From Acidobacteriota bacterium (GTDB taxonomy: Bacteria > Actinomycetota > Acidimicrobiia > Acidimicrobiales > RAAP-2): a DNA stretch of 33,990 bases. Shown here piece after piece: positions 1 to 8,500 of this stretch (position 1 is its first letter; each line of letters begins with the position of its first letter). Under the pieces are notes generated by a model, which had not been told where the DNA came from, searched no databases, and saw nothing but the letters and a program-made list of their open reading frames with translations. The stretch covers positions 1-33,990 of the forward strand of contig JABBOA010000007.1 of the NCBI GenBank assembly GCA_019352075.1. Reading direction: 5' to 3'. Position numbers and translations under genes: made by a program.

Positions 1-402
1 CGCTACACGACAACCGTTTTCACGTTTGCACAACTCTCACGGCCGAGCCGAAAACGTATTCTGACCCGCGCACCTAGTGGTGTCCGTTGCTGAAATTGCG
101 AAAGGGACGGAAACGGGTCCATGACCTACTCTCGGGCGGCGCCACCTGTGTCCATCATCGACGACGACAGATCAGTGTTCGAGTAGTTGGCGAAGTCACG
201 AACGGTATTGCATCGAGCGCAGTTGCGCACTCGCGCGCTGGTGTTGGCGGTGAATGGCGCAACACACCATGGGTTGGCTGAATTGATGATCGTGAACCCG
301 AACCCAGTGCCAATGTGGCGACGATGATCCGACGTAGAGGGCTTGGCCGGCGCCGGAAAGATCGTGCCGGGTCGAAGACGCCAGACGTCGCCACCCGAGG
401 TC

Positions 403-566
403 GATGCGACTCGGTGGGGCCCGAGGTCGTTGGTCACACACATAGAGATCAGTCACGTCACCGTGCGGCGCATCTGGAAGGACCACGGTCGCCAAACCTG
501 GAGAACCGACGCCTTCAAGGTCTCGACGACCCCTCGGTGCACAAGGCGGCACCGAGGGTGACCTGA
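403..566 (+). pseudogene. IS630-family transposase N-terminal (HTH) remnant
   Basis: Translation DATRWGPRSLVTHIEISHVTVRRIWKDHGRQTWRTDAFKVS resembles the IS630 HTH segment; frame then shifts (DDPSVHKAAPRVT*) and no intact ORF continues. Confidence 0.65.
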
Positions 567-1053
567 CTCGCTCGCCCGAAGCCTGCTCGCTGACACCTGC
601 ACTTCACGACGGCCAGTTCGTCGTGGCCACATGCCGCGAGTTCTGTTTCAGCCAACTCACCATCCGTCCTTTGAAGAGGGGCGTTCTCGCCGGTCGCTCC
701 ACTCGAAGTCGCGATCGGAGCGTGCACGGCTGGGAGGACGATCCTCAACCCTTCGTCTGTGGGAACCCCGCGCACGAGATGATTGCCAAGGTGCAGCGGG
801 CCGAACGAAAATGTCCACAGCCAATTCAGCGACAGGACACCCGACCATATGGGTCATTGTTGGCGGCTGACGATAACTCCAACCTCAATCTAAGGTTCGG
901 AGGAGTTTGAGAGCCGTAGCTCAAGGCCCACCAAGAGTGGCAACATCCAGCCACTGAAACCACACGCAGTAGTTCGTCGTGATTGTCGTTCGTCGCGGTG
1001 AAGCGACGCGCGGCGCCGTGTCGGCTCACGGCTTCGCCGTCCGGTTCACGCGA

Positions 1054-1080
1054 TTGAGTCGTGCACTGTTGAGTCGTGCA
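1054..1080 (+). repeat. Tandem direct repeat TTGAGTCGTGCA x2 (period 15 bp) upstream of trpS leader
   Basis: Exact 12-bp copies at 1054-1065 and 1069-1080. Confidence 0.8.
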
Positions 1081-1081
1081 G

Positions 1082-1087
1082 TACTAT
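1082..1087 (+). promoter_or_regulatory. Putative -10 element TACTAT of the trpS leader transcript
   Basis: TANNNT motif about 22 nt upstream of the leader-peptide ATG; no well-spaced -35 found. Confidence 0.45.
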
Positions 1088-1109
1088 GTGTCGCGTGATA
1101 GGTAGCACG

Positions 1110-1136
1110 ATGACTAAGTGGTGGTGGCCGCTGTAG
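1110..1136 (+). CDS. Trp leader peptide MTKWWWPL (possible in-frame upstream start at 1086 giving MCRVIGSTMTKWWWPL)
   Basis: ATG ACT AAG TGG TGG TGG CCG CTG TAG: three consecutive Trp codons directly upstream of mutually exclusive hairpins and trpS. Confidence 0.88.
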   Translation: MTKWWWPL

Positions 1137-1197
1137 AGCGGTCCGCCTCTGTCGTGTTGCGCAAGGGACCGCCTTCGGGGGGTCCCTTTCTGCTTCT
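1126..1197 (+). promoter_or_regulatory. Ribosome-mediated transcription attenuator of trpS
   Basis: 1:2 pairing 1126-1132/1137-1143; antiterminator GCGGTCC (1138-1144) with GGACCGC (1166-1172); terminator AAGGGACC (1163-1170) with GGTCCCTT (1181-1188). Confidence 0.88.
1163..1197 (+). terminator. Attenuator terminator hairpin (segment 3:4)
   Basis: AAGGGACC-G-CC-TTCG-GG-G-GGTCCCTT followed by pyrimidine-rich TCTGCTTCT. Confidence 0.8.
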
Positions 1198-1243
1198 CTG
1201 AGTGGGCGCCTCCTGAGGGCACCGTGAATCAGGAGGAAGCGTA

Positions 1244-2314
1244 ATGCCAACCGATACCAATGATGAGAGTTTTGAGGTCGCTACTCGGCGAAGCGTGGGA
1301 CTGGAGAACGAGCTCCAGGCCCATCCCGAGCGGTTCCGAATGCTGACGGGAGATCGTCCCACGGGTCCCCTTCATATCGGCCACCTCTTCGGGACTCTGC
1401 TCAACCGCGTCCGGATGCAAGATCTCGGTGTTGACGTCTTCGTGCTGATCGCTGACTATCAGACCATCACCGATCGCGACGCGCCCGAGCGAATGCGAGA
1501 TGACGTTCTGGGTCTCGTCGCCGACTATCTCGCCGTCGGGCTTGACCCGCAGAAGTCGACGATCTTCGCCCACAGTCAGATCGCCGAACTGAACCAGCTC
1601 ATGCTCCCGTTCTTGAGCCTGGTGAACGTGAGCGAACTTCAGAGGAATCCCACGGTGAAGGAGGAGTTCGCGGCCCACGGAGCGCCCTCGATGAATGCTC
1701 TGATGTTCACCTACCCGGTGCACCAGGCAGCCGACATCTTGTTCTGCGGTGCGAACGTCGTCCCAGTGGGCCGGGATCAACTCCCGCACCTGGAACTCGC
1801 TCGGCTGATCGCTCGTCGCTTCAATGATCGTTACTGTCGTGAGGAGCCGTACTTTCGTGAGCCGACGGCGCTGCTGAGCGATGCCCCATTGATCCTCGGA
1901 CTTGACGGACGCAAGATGGGCAAAAGCCGCAACAACGCCATTTCGTTGTCGATGGACGAAGACGAGACCGCTCGCCTCGTTCACGCGGCCAAGACCGACG
2001 GTGAACGGCGGATCACCTTTGACCCCATCCACCGCCCCGAAGTGTCGAACCTTCTGTTGATTGCTTCGCTGTGCACCGGCGAGGCGCCAGAGAGTGTCGC
2101 CTCCGAGATTGGTGACGACGGTTCTGAGGTATTGAAACGGCGGCTCACCGAGGCCCTGAATGAACGACTGCGTCCGATCAGACAGCGCCGGCGCGACGTC
2201 ATGAAGGACACGGCCCTCCTGAGCGCTCTGTTGTCGCGCGGCAACGAACGAGCCCACACGGTCGCCGCTCAGACGCTGGGGGACGTTCGCGCCCTGATGC
2301 ACATGCGCTACTAG
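1244..2314 (+). CDS. trpS: Tryptophanyl-tRNA synthetase, GDRPTG-type (TrpRS II/auxiliary-like)
   Basis: LTGDRPTGPLHIGHLFG signature, QNPTVK-like RNPTVKEE, KMSKS-equivalent GRKMGKS; SD AGGAGG upstream. Confidence 0.95.
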   Translation: MPTDTNDESFEVATRRSVGLENELQAHPERFRMLTGDRPTGPLHIGHLFGTLLNRVRMQDLGVDVFVLIADYQTITDRDAPERMRDDVLGLVADYLAVGLDPQKSTIFAHSQIAELNQLMLPFLSLVNVSELQRNPTVKEEFAAHGAPSMNALMFTYPVHQAADILFCGANVVPVGRDQLPHLELARLIARRFNDRYCREEPYFREPTALLSDAPLILGLDGRKMGKSRNNAISLSMDEDETARLVHAAKTDGERRITFDPIHRPEVSNLLLIASLCTGEAPESVASEIGDDGSEVLKRRLTEALNERLRPIRQRRRDVMKDTALLSALLSRGNERAHTVAAQTLGDVRALMHMRY

Positions 2315-2515
2315 TCTCACGCATCGTTGATTCCTTCACATTTGGTGGTGACGGTACGAAGACGGGCCGTGACATGATCTACTGGTGTGGCGGAACTGTC
2401 GAACACGATCGTTCGACGCTGACGAGTTGGACGCTCTTCGTCAGTGCGTGCGGGTCTGGCGATGCGCGCCAAGTCAGTCCTGACCATCACTGACGGACTG
2501 GGCCCCTCGGCGGTC

Positions 2516-2743
2516 TCGCGACTCAACCTCGTCGAGGTGTTCTTTGGCATCACCACTCGACGAGCCATTCGAAGAGGATCCTCCGTGAGGGTGAAGGAGC
2601 TGGTCACCGCCATAACTCAGTTCATCGATCGGTGGATCGACCGAGGTCACCCCTTCGTGTGGACCAAGACGGCCGAGCAGATCCTTCCCCATGCACAACG
2701 TCAACCAACGTCAGACCCGCGACACCAGAAGAAGCAACGCTGA
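2516..2743 (+). pseudogene. IS630-family transposase C-terminal remnant
   Basis: SRLNLVEVFFGITTRRAIRRGSSVRVKELVTAITQFIDRWIDRGHPFVWTKTAEQILPHA matches the DDE C-terminal region of IS630 transposases (LNLVEVFFG...PFVWTKTADEI); N-terminal part absent. Confidence 0.8.
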
Positions 2744-3004
2744 GGAGTCCGACACGCGACCCGCGGGCACCGCACGGGTCAGTTGACCCGAACCACTGCC
2801 GATGTGTCGAGCTCGAACAAGCAACCAACACGGGCGCCGAAGCGATCAGATCGCCAGGTGGCGCTTCGCACCCACGACCACATCGTCGGCCGGGCACGCG
2901 CCGCCACGGCGACGGCGGAAGGTAACCGTCGGTGACGAAGTGTCACTTCGTCCTCCGAGCCCGACCGCTCCCCGTACCCACGAGAGTACTCGCGGCCAAT
3001 GACT

Positions 3005-3379
3005 TTACCGCGACACGACGTGACTGACGATCCGGCAAGGAATCAGCTCGTCTTCACTGAGTTGGTAACTCGCGCAGATGCGGTGGTAACCGTCGGCAAC
3101 CCAGAGGGGCGTTCCCCGCACCAATAAGACGGGCGAGAGCCTCTCGCCGGTTCGTACCTTATACAGATCCTTGGCGACTTCGTGGTCGTCCTCACCCAGA
3201 AGGGGCAGACTGCTGGCCCGAAGGATGTCCTTCGCCAGGAAGTGGACGAGGTGCGACTGGCGCTTCATCGCTTTGACGATGATTTTCGCCTCGCGGGGAG
3301 CCACGAGGAGCGACAAGTAGTTGAGAGCCGCAGGAAAGTCCTTCTCCTCGGGCTGCTCCTTCCAATGCTCTGCGACCAT
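3005..3379 (-). CDS. Hypothetical protein with ParB/sulfiredoxin-like motif
   Basis: LSPVLLVRGTPLWVADGYHRICASYQLSEDELIPCRIV resembles ParB-like nuclease-fold segment. Confidence 0.7.
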   Translation of the reverse strand: MVAEHWKEQPEEKDFPAALNYLSLLVAPREAKIIVKAMKRQSHLVHFLAKDILRASSLPLLGEDDHEVAKDLYKVRTGERLSPVLLVRGTPLWVADGYHRICASYQLSEDELIPCRIVSHVVSR

Positions 3380-3549
3380 GCTGGCCCCCGTCCTCGAGAA
3401 TCGGCGGAGTACGTCGTCCGCCCCGTGAGCCTAGACCCGCGTGTCTCGGTACGACTGGTCCCTCGACGGTGCGCGGGTGGCGAGGGCGCTAGTGCCGACG
3501 CACTCTCTCGTGGCCAGATGTGTGGTCGTGGCCAGCACGCGCACGCGAG

Positions 3550-4374
3550 TTACGACGCGCGGGGGGGTGCCCCCTGCCCGGATCCACCCTCGGCCGCGGC
3601 GACGGAGATGTCGTCACCGCCCGGGCCGCGCAGCACCTCGGCGATGACGACCGCGAGGACGGCTCCCGCGATCGGACCCACCGCGTAGACCCAGTAATCA
3701 AAAAAGTTCGACGCGATCAGGTCTGGACCGAAGGTCCTCGCCGGGTTCATCGAGGCTCCCGACAGCGGACTGGCCCACAGACCCGCGAGGGCGATATAGC
3801 CTCCCACGGCGAAAGCGCCGAGGACGCCCACGTTCTGCGCACCCGAAGCGGTGCCGAGAATGACGCTGACGAGACCCGCGGTCAAGACCAACTCCATCCA
3901 CATGGCGGAGGTGGCGGAGTGGGCGAGGGCTGGATAGTTGGCTCCGTAGAAGGACGAAACGTGCAGCACGGAGTGCAGGAAGACCGCGGCGAGGACGGCG
4001 CCAACGAACTGAACGATGACGTAGCCGGGCACGCGCCGCCACGGGAAGTCGCCGCGAAGGGCGAAGGCGAAGCTGACCACGGGGTTGAGGTGCGCTCCAC
4101 TCACCTTGCCCATGAACAAGATGACCGCCATGACCATGAGGCCGGGTGCGACCACGGCGGAGGAGCGTCCCACGGTGCCCGGAAACGCCGTGTTCATCAT
4201 GCCCGCACCTGCGGCGACCAGGACGAGGAAGAAGGTACCGAGCAGTTCTGAGAACAGGCGCCGCCACTCTTGGCGGGGATCGTGGAAGTTCACGGCACCC
4301 TGGTGGGCGTCGCGCACGTGCGAATCGTGAGAACCCGACGTGTCCACCGATCTACGAGCGTTCATCCTCACCAC
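3550..4374 (-). CDS. MIP-family aquaporin/glycerol channel
   Basis: Six-TM pattern with AHLNPVVSFAFALRG (NPV variant of first NPA box) and SMNPARTFGPDL. Confidence 0.92.
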   Translation of the reverse strand: MVRMNARRSVDTSGSHDSHVRDAHQGAVNFHDPRQEWRRLFSELLGTFFLVLVAAGAGMMNTAFPGTVGRSSAVVAPGLMVMAVILFMGKVSGAHLNPVVSFAFALRGDFPWRRVPGYVIVQFVGAVLAAVFLHSVLHVSSFYGANYPALAHSATSAMWMELVLTAGLVSVILGTASGAQNVGVLGAFAVGGYIALAGLWASPLSGASMNPARTFGPDLIASNFFDYWVYAVGPIAGAVLAVVIAEVLRGPGGDDISVAAAEGGSGQGAPPRAS

Positions 4375-4567
4375 GCCTCTCCGTTCGATGGCTCGTGAGC
4401 GTCACCCTCGGCCGGCGCCGCTTCACCTGAAGGGTAGTCCCTCCCCGCGGCCGGGTTGGCACTCGCGAGCAAGACCGATGATGACGGCTCTCGCGGATGA
4501 ATGGTCCATGGTCATGACTCGGTGGTCCGAGATGTCCTGGAGAAACCGAGATTTTTCCTGATGATGG

Positions 4568-4585
4568 TGACTATACGGATAGTCA
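4568..4585. promoter_or_regulatory. 18-bp perfect dyad TGACTAT-ACGG-ATAGTCA
   Basis: Seven-bp perfect arms between the divergent aquaporin and csp genes. Confidence 0.45.
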
Positions 4586-4760
4586 ATGGTCGAGGCTGGC
4601 CCCTCGCGGCACGGTGCACCGAGGTTCGTCATCGTACCGAGTGAAGGGAAATTCCCGAACCTCACGCAAAATTCATCCCCGCGGGGGCTGGGGGGGGAGT
4701 AACATGGAAGTGGCGAGTGGTTCGAATTGGTCGGGCTCTCGCGTGAAGAATTGAGTATTC

Positions 4761-4961
4761 GTGGCACAGGGCACAGTTAAGTTTTTTAATGCGGAAAAGG
4801 GCTTCGGCTTCATCTCGCGCGAACAGGGTGATGACGTCTTCGTCCACTTCTCCAACATCCAGGGTGACGGGTACAAGAGTCTCGACGAGGGTCAACTCGT
4901 CGAGTTCGACGCGGTGCCTGGCAAAAAAGGCGAAGAAGCACAAAACGTTCGCGTAATCTAG
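4761..4961 (+). CDS. Cold-shock protein (CspA family)
   Basis: [33 protein letters not shown] signature. Confidence 0.97.
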   Translation: MAQGTVKFFNAEKGFGFISREQGDDVFVHFSNIQGDGYKSLDEGQLVEFDAVPGKKGEEAQNVRVI

Positions 4962-5031
4962 GGTTTCGCACCCTTGATCGGTGGCGTCGTCCGCGACGTC
5001 ATTAGTGTGATCAGATCATCATTCTGACCGA

Positions 5032-5064
5032 AACATCGACACCGCCTAGGGCGGTGTCGATGTT
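5032..5064 (+). terminator. Terminator-like hairpin downstream of csp
   Basis: Perfect 15-bp stem AACATCGACACCGCC-TAG-GGCGGTGTCGATGTT; weak U tract. Confidence 0.75.
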
Positions 5065-5316
5065 CGTGTTAGTGGACTGGACTTGAACGACATCGCGCAT
5101 CATTGCGTCGTGATCGTCGACGTCGACCCCGGGGTTTCACTACGGTCTCGGACCGGGGTGCGTAGAAGGGTCGCCGTGGTGTTGGCCGCCGCGAAAGCAG
5201 GGATGCAGCCATGAATATCGTGCCCGACGTTCCCCAGTAGTGTGGAACGTCGGGTCCTCCGTGGGGGGATTCGTAGCGCTGAAGGTGGCGCTTCGTCATC
5301 ATTTATCTCCCGAAGG

Positions 5317-5631
5317 ATGGTTCGAGTGGCTGTTTTGGCTGGTTCTTGGAATGCGACATTGAGCACCCCGATTGGCACCATGAAGGTCGTCTTTCACATC
5401 ACCGAAGTCGATGGAGGACTGAGTGGCGTGGCGACCTCGGACGCCGAGTCGGTCGAGATGGTAGATATCGTGGCGGACGGGGATCGGTTGACGTGGACGC
5501 AGATGGTCACGACACCAATGAAGTTGACGCTGAAGTTTGACGTGACCGTTGAGGACGACCGAATGAGCGGCGGCTACAAGGCCGGAATCTTCCCGTCTTC
5601 AAAGGTGGAGGCCACTCGCGCGGGAGCCTGA
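5317..5631 (+). CDS. Small conserved hypothetical protein
   Basis: AGSWNATLSTPIGTMKVVFHITEVDGGLSGVAT...TPMKLTLKFDVTVEDDRMSGGYKAGIFPSSKV, repeat-beta small protein; internal ATG chosen. Confidence 0.7.
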   Translation: MVRVAVLAGSWNATLSTPIGTMKVVFHITEVDGGLSGVATSDAESVEMVDIVADGDRLTWTQMVTTPMKLTLKFDVTVEDDRMSGGYKAGIFPSSKVEATRAGA

Positions 5632-5861
5632 CGCCTTCCGAGAGCGGTCGCGAGCCTGTTAACTCGCCCGTTGAATCGAACGCGGTGTTGGCCTTCCGGG
5701 GAACTGGTCGCCTGAGCGCTCGCGTGGGCCGTACCCATCGGACGTTTCGACACCAGACGAGTGGGGCCGCAAGCGGGTGTCGCGAATCGGTCGCACGAAC
5801 TCGGCGAATTTCGTGGATGATTTCGGGCATGGCGGATCCGGTGGCGTCGATGTGACGTCGT

Positions 5862-7106
5862 TCAATTCATGCCGCAGACGCCGGTGAACACCGGGAGGTG
5901 CGCGAGTGACGGACCCTGCGCGTCGTGGTACATGCGTGCGATGGAGGGTGACTGGTCGGCGAGCGCGATCGCACTCGTGGGGAGTCGCGCGAGGTGCAGT
6001 GATATCGCCAGGAACCGCACCGTCGTCGCCACCACGACGCGGAACGCGGCCTTGTCGACACCGTCGTACGGGGGGAGGTGGTGCGCGCTTTGAAGTTCGA
6101 GGAACCATTTGTCGCTCTGGTGGATATCGCGATACAACGTCACGGCGCTCGTGGGCGAGTTGCATTGGTCGTCACGACTCTGGACGACGAGGAGCGGAAC
6201 GGGTCGAGGTCCAGCTGCGTAGTTGCGCGCGGCCTCCTCCTGTCCCGACAGGATCACGATCGCTTGGACCGACAAACCCGCGTCCAGACGCGAGTAGGGG
6301 ACACCCTGGGGATCGAGTCCGGTGTCGTAGGCGAGGGTGGCGACGGCGTTGGCGCCGTCGGAGTGTCCCGCCAGCGCGATGTGGGCACCATTGACCAAGC
6401 CGTGGACCAGGGGACAACCCGGTGTCGCGACGCGTGACGCCTGCAGCACTCGCCTCGTGACGAACGCCAGATCACCTGGTTCGTTCGCCAAGTCACCCTC
6501 GGTGTTGGCGCCGTGCTGCGCCGCGACGGCGGAACTCTTCTCGTCGGGGAAGAACGGTGCCACCACCACGTAGCCCGCACGTGTCCACTCGTCGAGGAGC
6601 GCAGCGTACGTGTCGGGGGTCACGTCGTACCCGTGGGCGAACACGATGACGGGATATCCGCCGTGACGGGTCAATGGTGCGCCGTTGGGGGTCTCTTCGC
6701 CAGAGTGCGCGTTGGCGGCGATCGGGTACCTGATCTCGGTGAGGAGAGTGCGGTGGCGCGAGCGCACCGTCGCGGGTGACGTGGAGTAGTCGTCGACGGA
6801 GCGGGTGTCGTCGATGAATGTGCACCGCTCCACGCCCACCGCCAGGTGAGGGATCGGCGAGAGAGCCTGGGCGGTCGTCGGACCGCTCGTGGGCGTGGTG
6901 GTGGTGAGAACGCTGCCCGGCGGCGATGGGGCGCCTGGGTGGGGCGCGTGCGCACCGGGTGCGAGGGGATGCCCGAACGTCAGCAGTGGGGTCGACACGA
7001 TCGCGGGGGGCGCCACCGTCAGGACCAACGGAATGATCGCGACGTTGAGTGCACTGGCGAATTGCCAGCGTCGCCACGCGCGCCGTGGTGGGTTGCGGGT
7101 CAACAC
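5862..7106 (-). CDS. Exported alpha/beta hydrolase (chlorophyllase/PETase-like fold)
   Basis: N-terminal hydrophobic signal, HGYDVTPDTY oxyanion region and GHSDG nucleophile elbow. Confidence 0.85.
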   Translation of the reverse strand: MLTRNPPRRAWRRWQFASALNVAIIPLVLTVAPPAIVSTPLLTFGHPLAPGAHAPHPGAPSPPGSVLTTTTPTSGPTTAQALSPIPHLAVGVERCTFIDDTRSVDDYSTSPATVRSRHRTLLTEIRYPIAANAHSGEETPNGAPLTRHGGYPVIVFAHGYDVTPDTYAALLDEWTRAGYVVVAPFFPDEKSSAVAAQHGANTEGDLANEPGDLAFVTRRVLQASRVATPGCPLVHGLVNGAHIALAGHSDGANAVATLAYDTGLDPQGVPYSRLDAGLSVQAIVILSGQEEAARNYAAGPRPVPLLVVQSRDDQCNSPTSAVTLYRDIHQSDKWFLELQSAHHLPPYDGVDKAAFRVVVATTVRFLAISLHLARLPTSAIALADQSPSIARMYHDAQGPSLAHLPVFTGVCGMN

Positions 7107-7338
7107 CGGGACTTTACCCCCTCGGCTCGTCGGGCTCGCGCTAAACGGTGCGCGCCGATCCAGTGACGGAGCCCTAGCGTCTCGTGCGTGCGCGATCGTT
7201 CGTTCATCGTTCCCACCATCCGTCGCGATAGTGTCACTCTAGTTGCCGATCGCCGACCGTCTCCTGGGTCGCGTCAACGTCGGAAGGTCGGGGTCACGGT
7301 CCAGCGCGTGCACGCGGTCATCGCGAGGGGGGTCAACG

Positions 7339-8367
7339 ATGAAGGTGGGATTGAGTACGGGCTACTGGTCGGCGGGACCACCGTCGGGCGTCATCGACGA
7401 TGTCGCGGCCGCAGAGAGGATCGGATTCGATTCGATTTGGACGTCGGAGGCCTACGGATCGGACGCCCTCACGCCGCTCGCGTGGTGGGGGGCCTCCACG
7501 ACGAGAGTTCGTCTGGGGACGGCGATCATGCAGATGTCGGCGCGCACGCCCACGGCGAGCGCCATGGCCGCCCTGACGATGGATCACCTCAGTGGGGGTC
7601 GTTTCATCCTGGGCCTGGGCGCGTCAGGTCCTCAGGTGGTCGAAGGTTGGTACGGTCAACCGTTCTCGCGGCCTCTGGCGCGCACCCGTGAGTATTTCGA
7701 CGTGGTCCGTCAGGTCATCGCGCGCGAGGAGCCCGTGGCGCTCGACGGTGAGTTCTACCGGTTGCCCTTTCGTGGGGGCACGGGACTGGGCAAATCGCTG
7801 AAGTCCACCGTCCATCCCCTGCGACGTGACATCCCCATCATGCTGGCCGCGGAGGGGCCCAGGAACGTTTCGCTGGCGGCGGAAATCGCCGATGGGTGGC
7901 TCCCACTGTGGTTCTCGCCCAAGAGCGACGGGTTCTATCGATCGGCACTCGCCGAGGGATTCGCCCGTCCCAGTAGTCGCCACCAGGGACTCGAGACTTT
8001 CGAGGTGATATCGCTACTGCCCGTCATCATCGCCGACGACGTCGAAGCGTGTGCCGACCTCCTGCGGCCCATGCTCGCGCTCTACATCGGTGCAATGGGC
8101 GCTCGCGAATCCAACTTCCATTTCGACGTCTTCGCGCGACTCGGCTACGAGGCGCCGTGCACCAAGATCCGCGATCTCTACCTCAGCGGCGCGAAGGGCG
8201 AGGCAATCAGGGCCGTGCCCACCGCGTTGGTCGAAGATGTTGCCCTCATCGGACCGCGCGACAAGGTCGCGGGTGAGGTCGCGCGGTGGAAGGAGACCGT
8301 GATCACGACCGCTCTCGTGTCGGGTCCCGCCTCGCAGTATCGAATGATCCTGGAGTTGCTCTCCTAG
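7339..8367 (+). CDS. Luciferase-like (LLM class) F420-dependent-type oxidoreductase
   Basis: MKVGLSTGYW...AAERIGFDSIWTSEAYGSDALTPLAW...LGTAIMQMSARTP; SD GGGGGG 6 nt upstream of ATG. Confidence 0.9.
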   Translation: MKVGLSTGYWSAGPPSGVIDDVAAAERIGFDSIWTSEAYGSDALTPLAWWGASTTRVRLGTAIMQMSARTPTASAMAALTMDHLSGGRFILGLGASGPQVVEGWYGQPFSRPLARTREYFDVVRQVIAREEPVALDGEFYRLPFRGGTGLGKSLKSTVHPLRRDIPIMLAAEGPRNVSLAAEIADGWLPLWFSPKSDGFYRSALAEGFARPSSRHQGLETFEVISLLPVIIADDVEACADLLRPMLALYIGAMGARESNFHFDVFARLGYEAPCTKIRDLYLSGAKGEAIRAVPTALVEDVALIGPRDKVAGEVARWKETVITTALVSGPASQYRMILELLS

Positions 8368-8441
8368 ACATCCTTTCGAGGGTATGTCGCCGCGGCGCCG
8401 ACGCCCGTTGGGGTCCGCCCAGGGGCCAAATGTCACCGCTC

Positions 8442-8478
8442 GACACTGACGTCACTACCGTGGTAGTCGAGCAGTGTC
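8442..8478. promoter_or_regulatory. Nested inverted repeat upstream of the oxidoreductase gene
   Basis: Outer arms GACACTG/CAGTGTC (8442-8448/8472-8478), inner ACTACC/GGTAGT (8454-8459/8462-8467). Confidence 0.5.
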
Positions 8479-8500
8479 ACGCGAGGTAGAAGGAGACGAC

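Noticed and set aside
1229-2320. 363-aa minus-strand ORF opposite trpS
   Set aside because: Shadow ORF of a strongly coding GC-rich gene; no recognisable domain, exactly mirrors trpS.
2744-3004. ORFs after the IS630 remnant
   Set aside because: Arg/Pro-rich frames with no similarity; probably non-coding.
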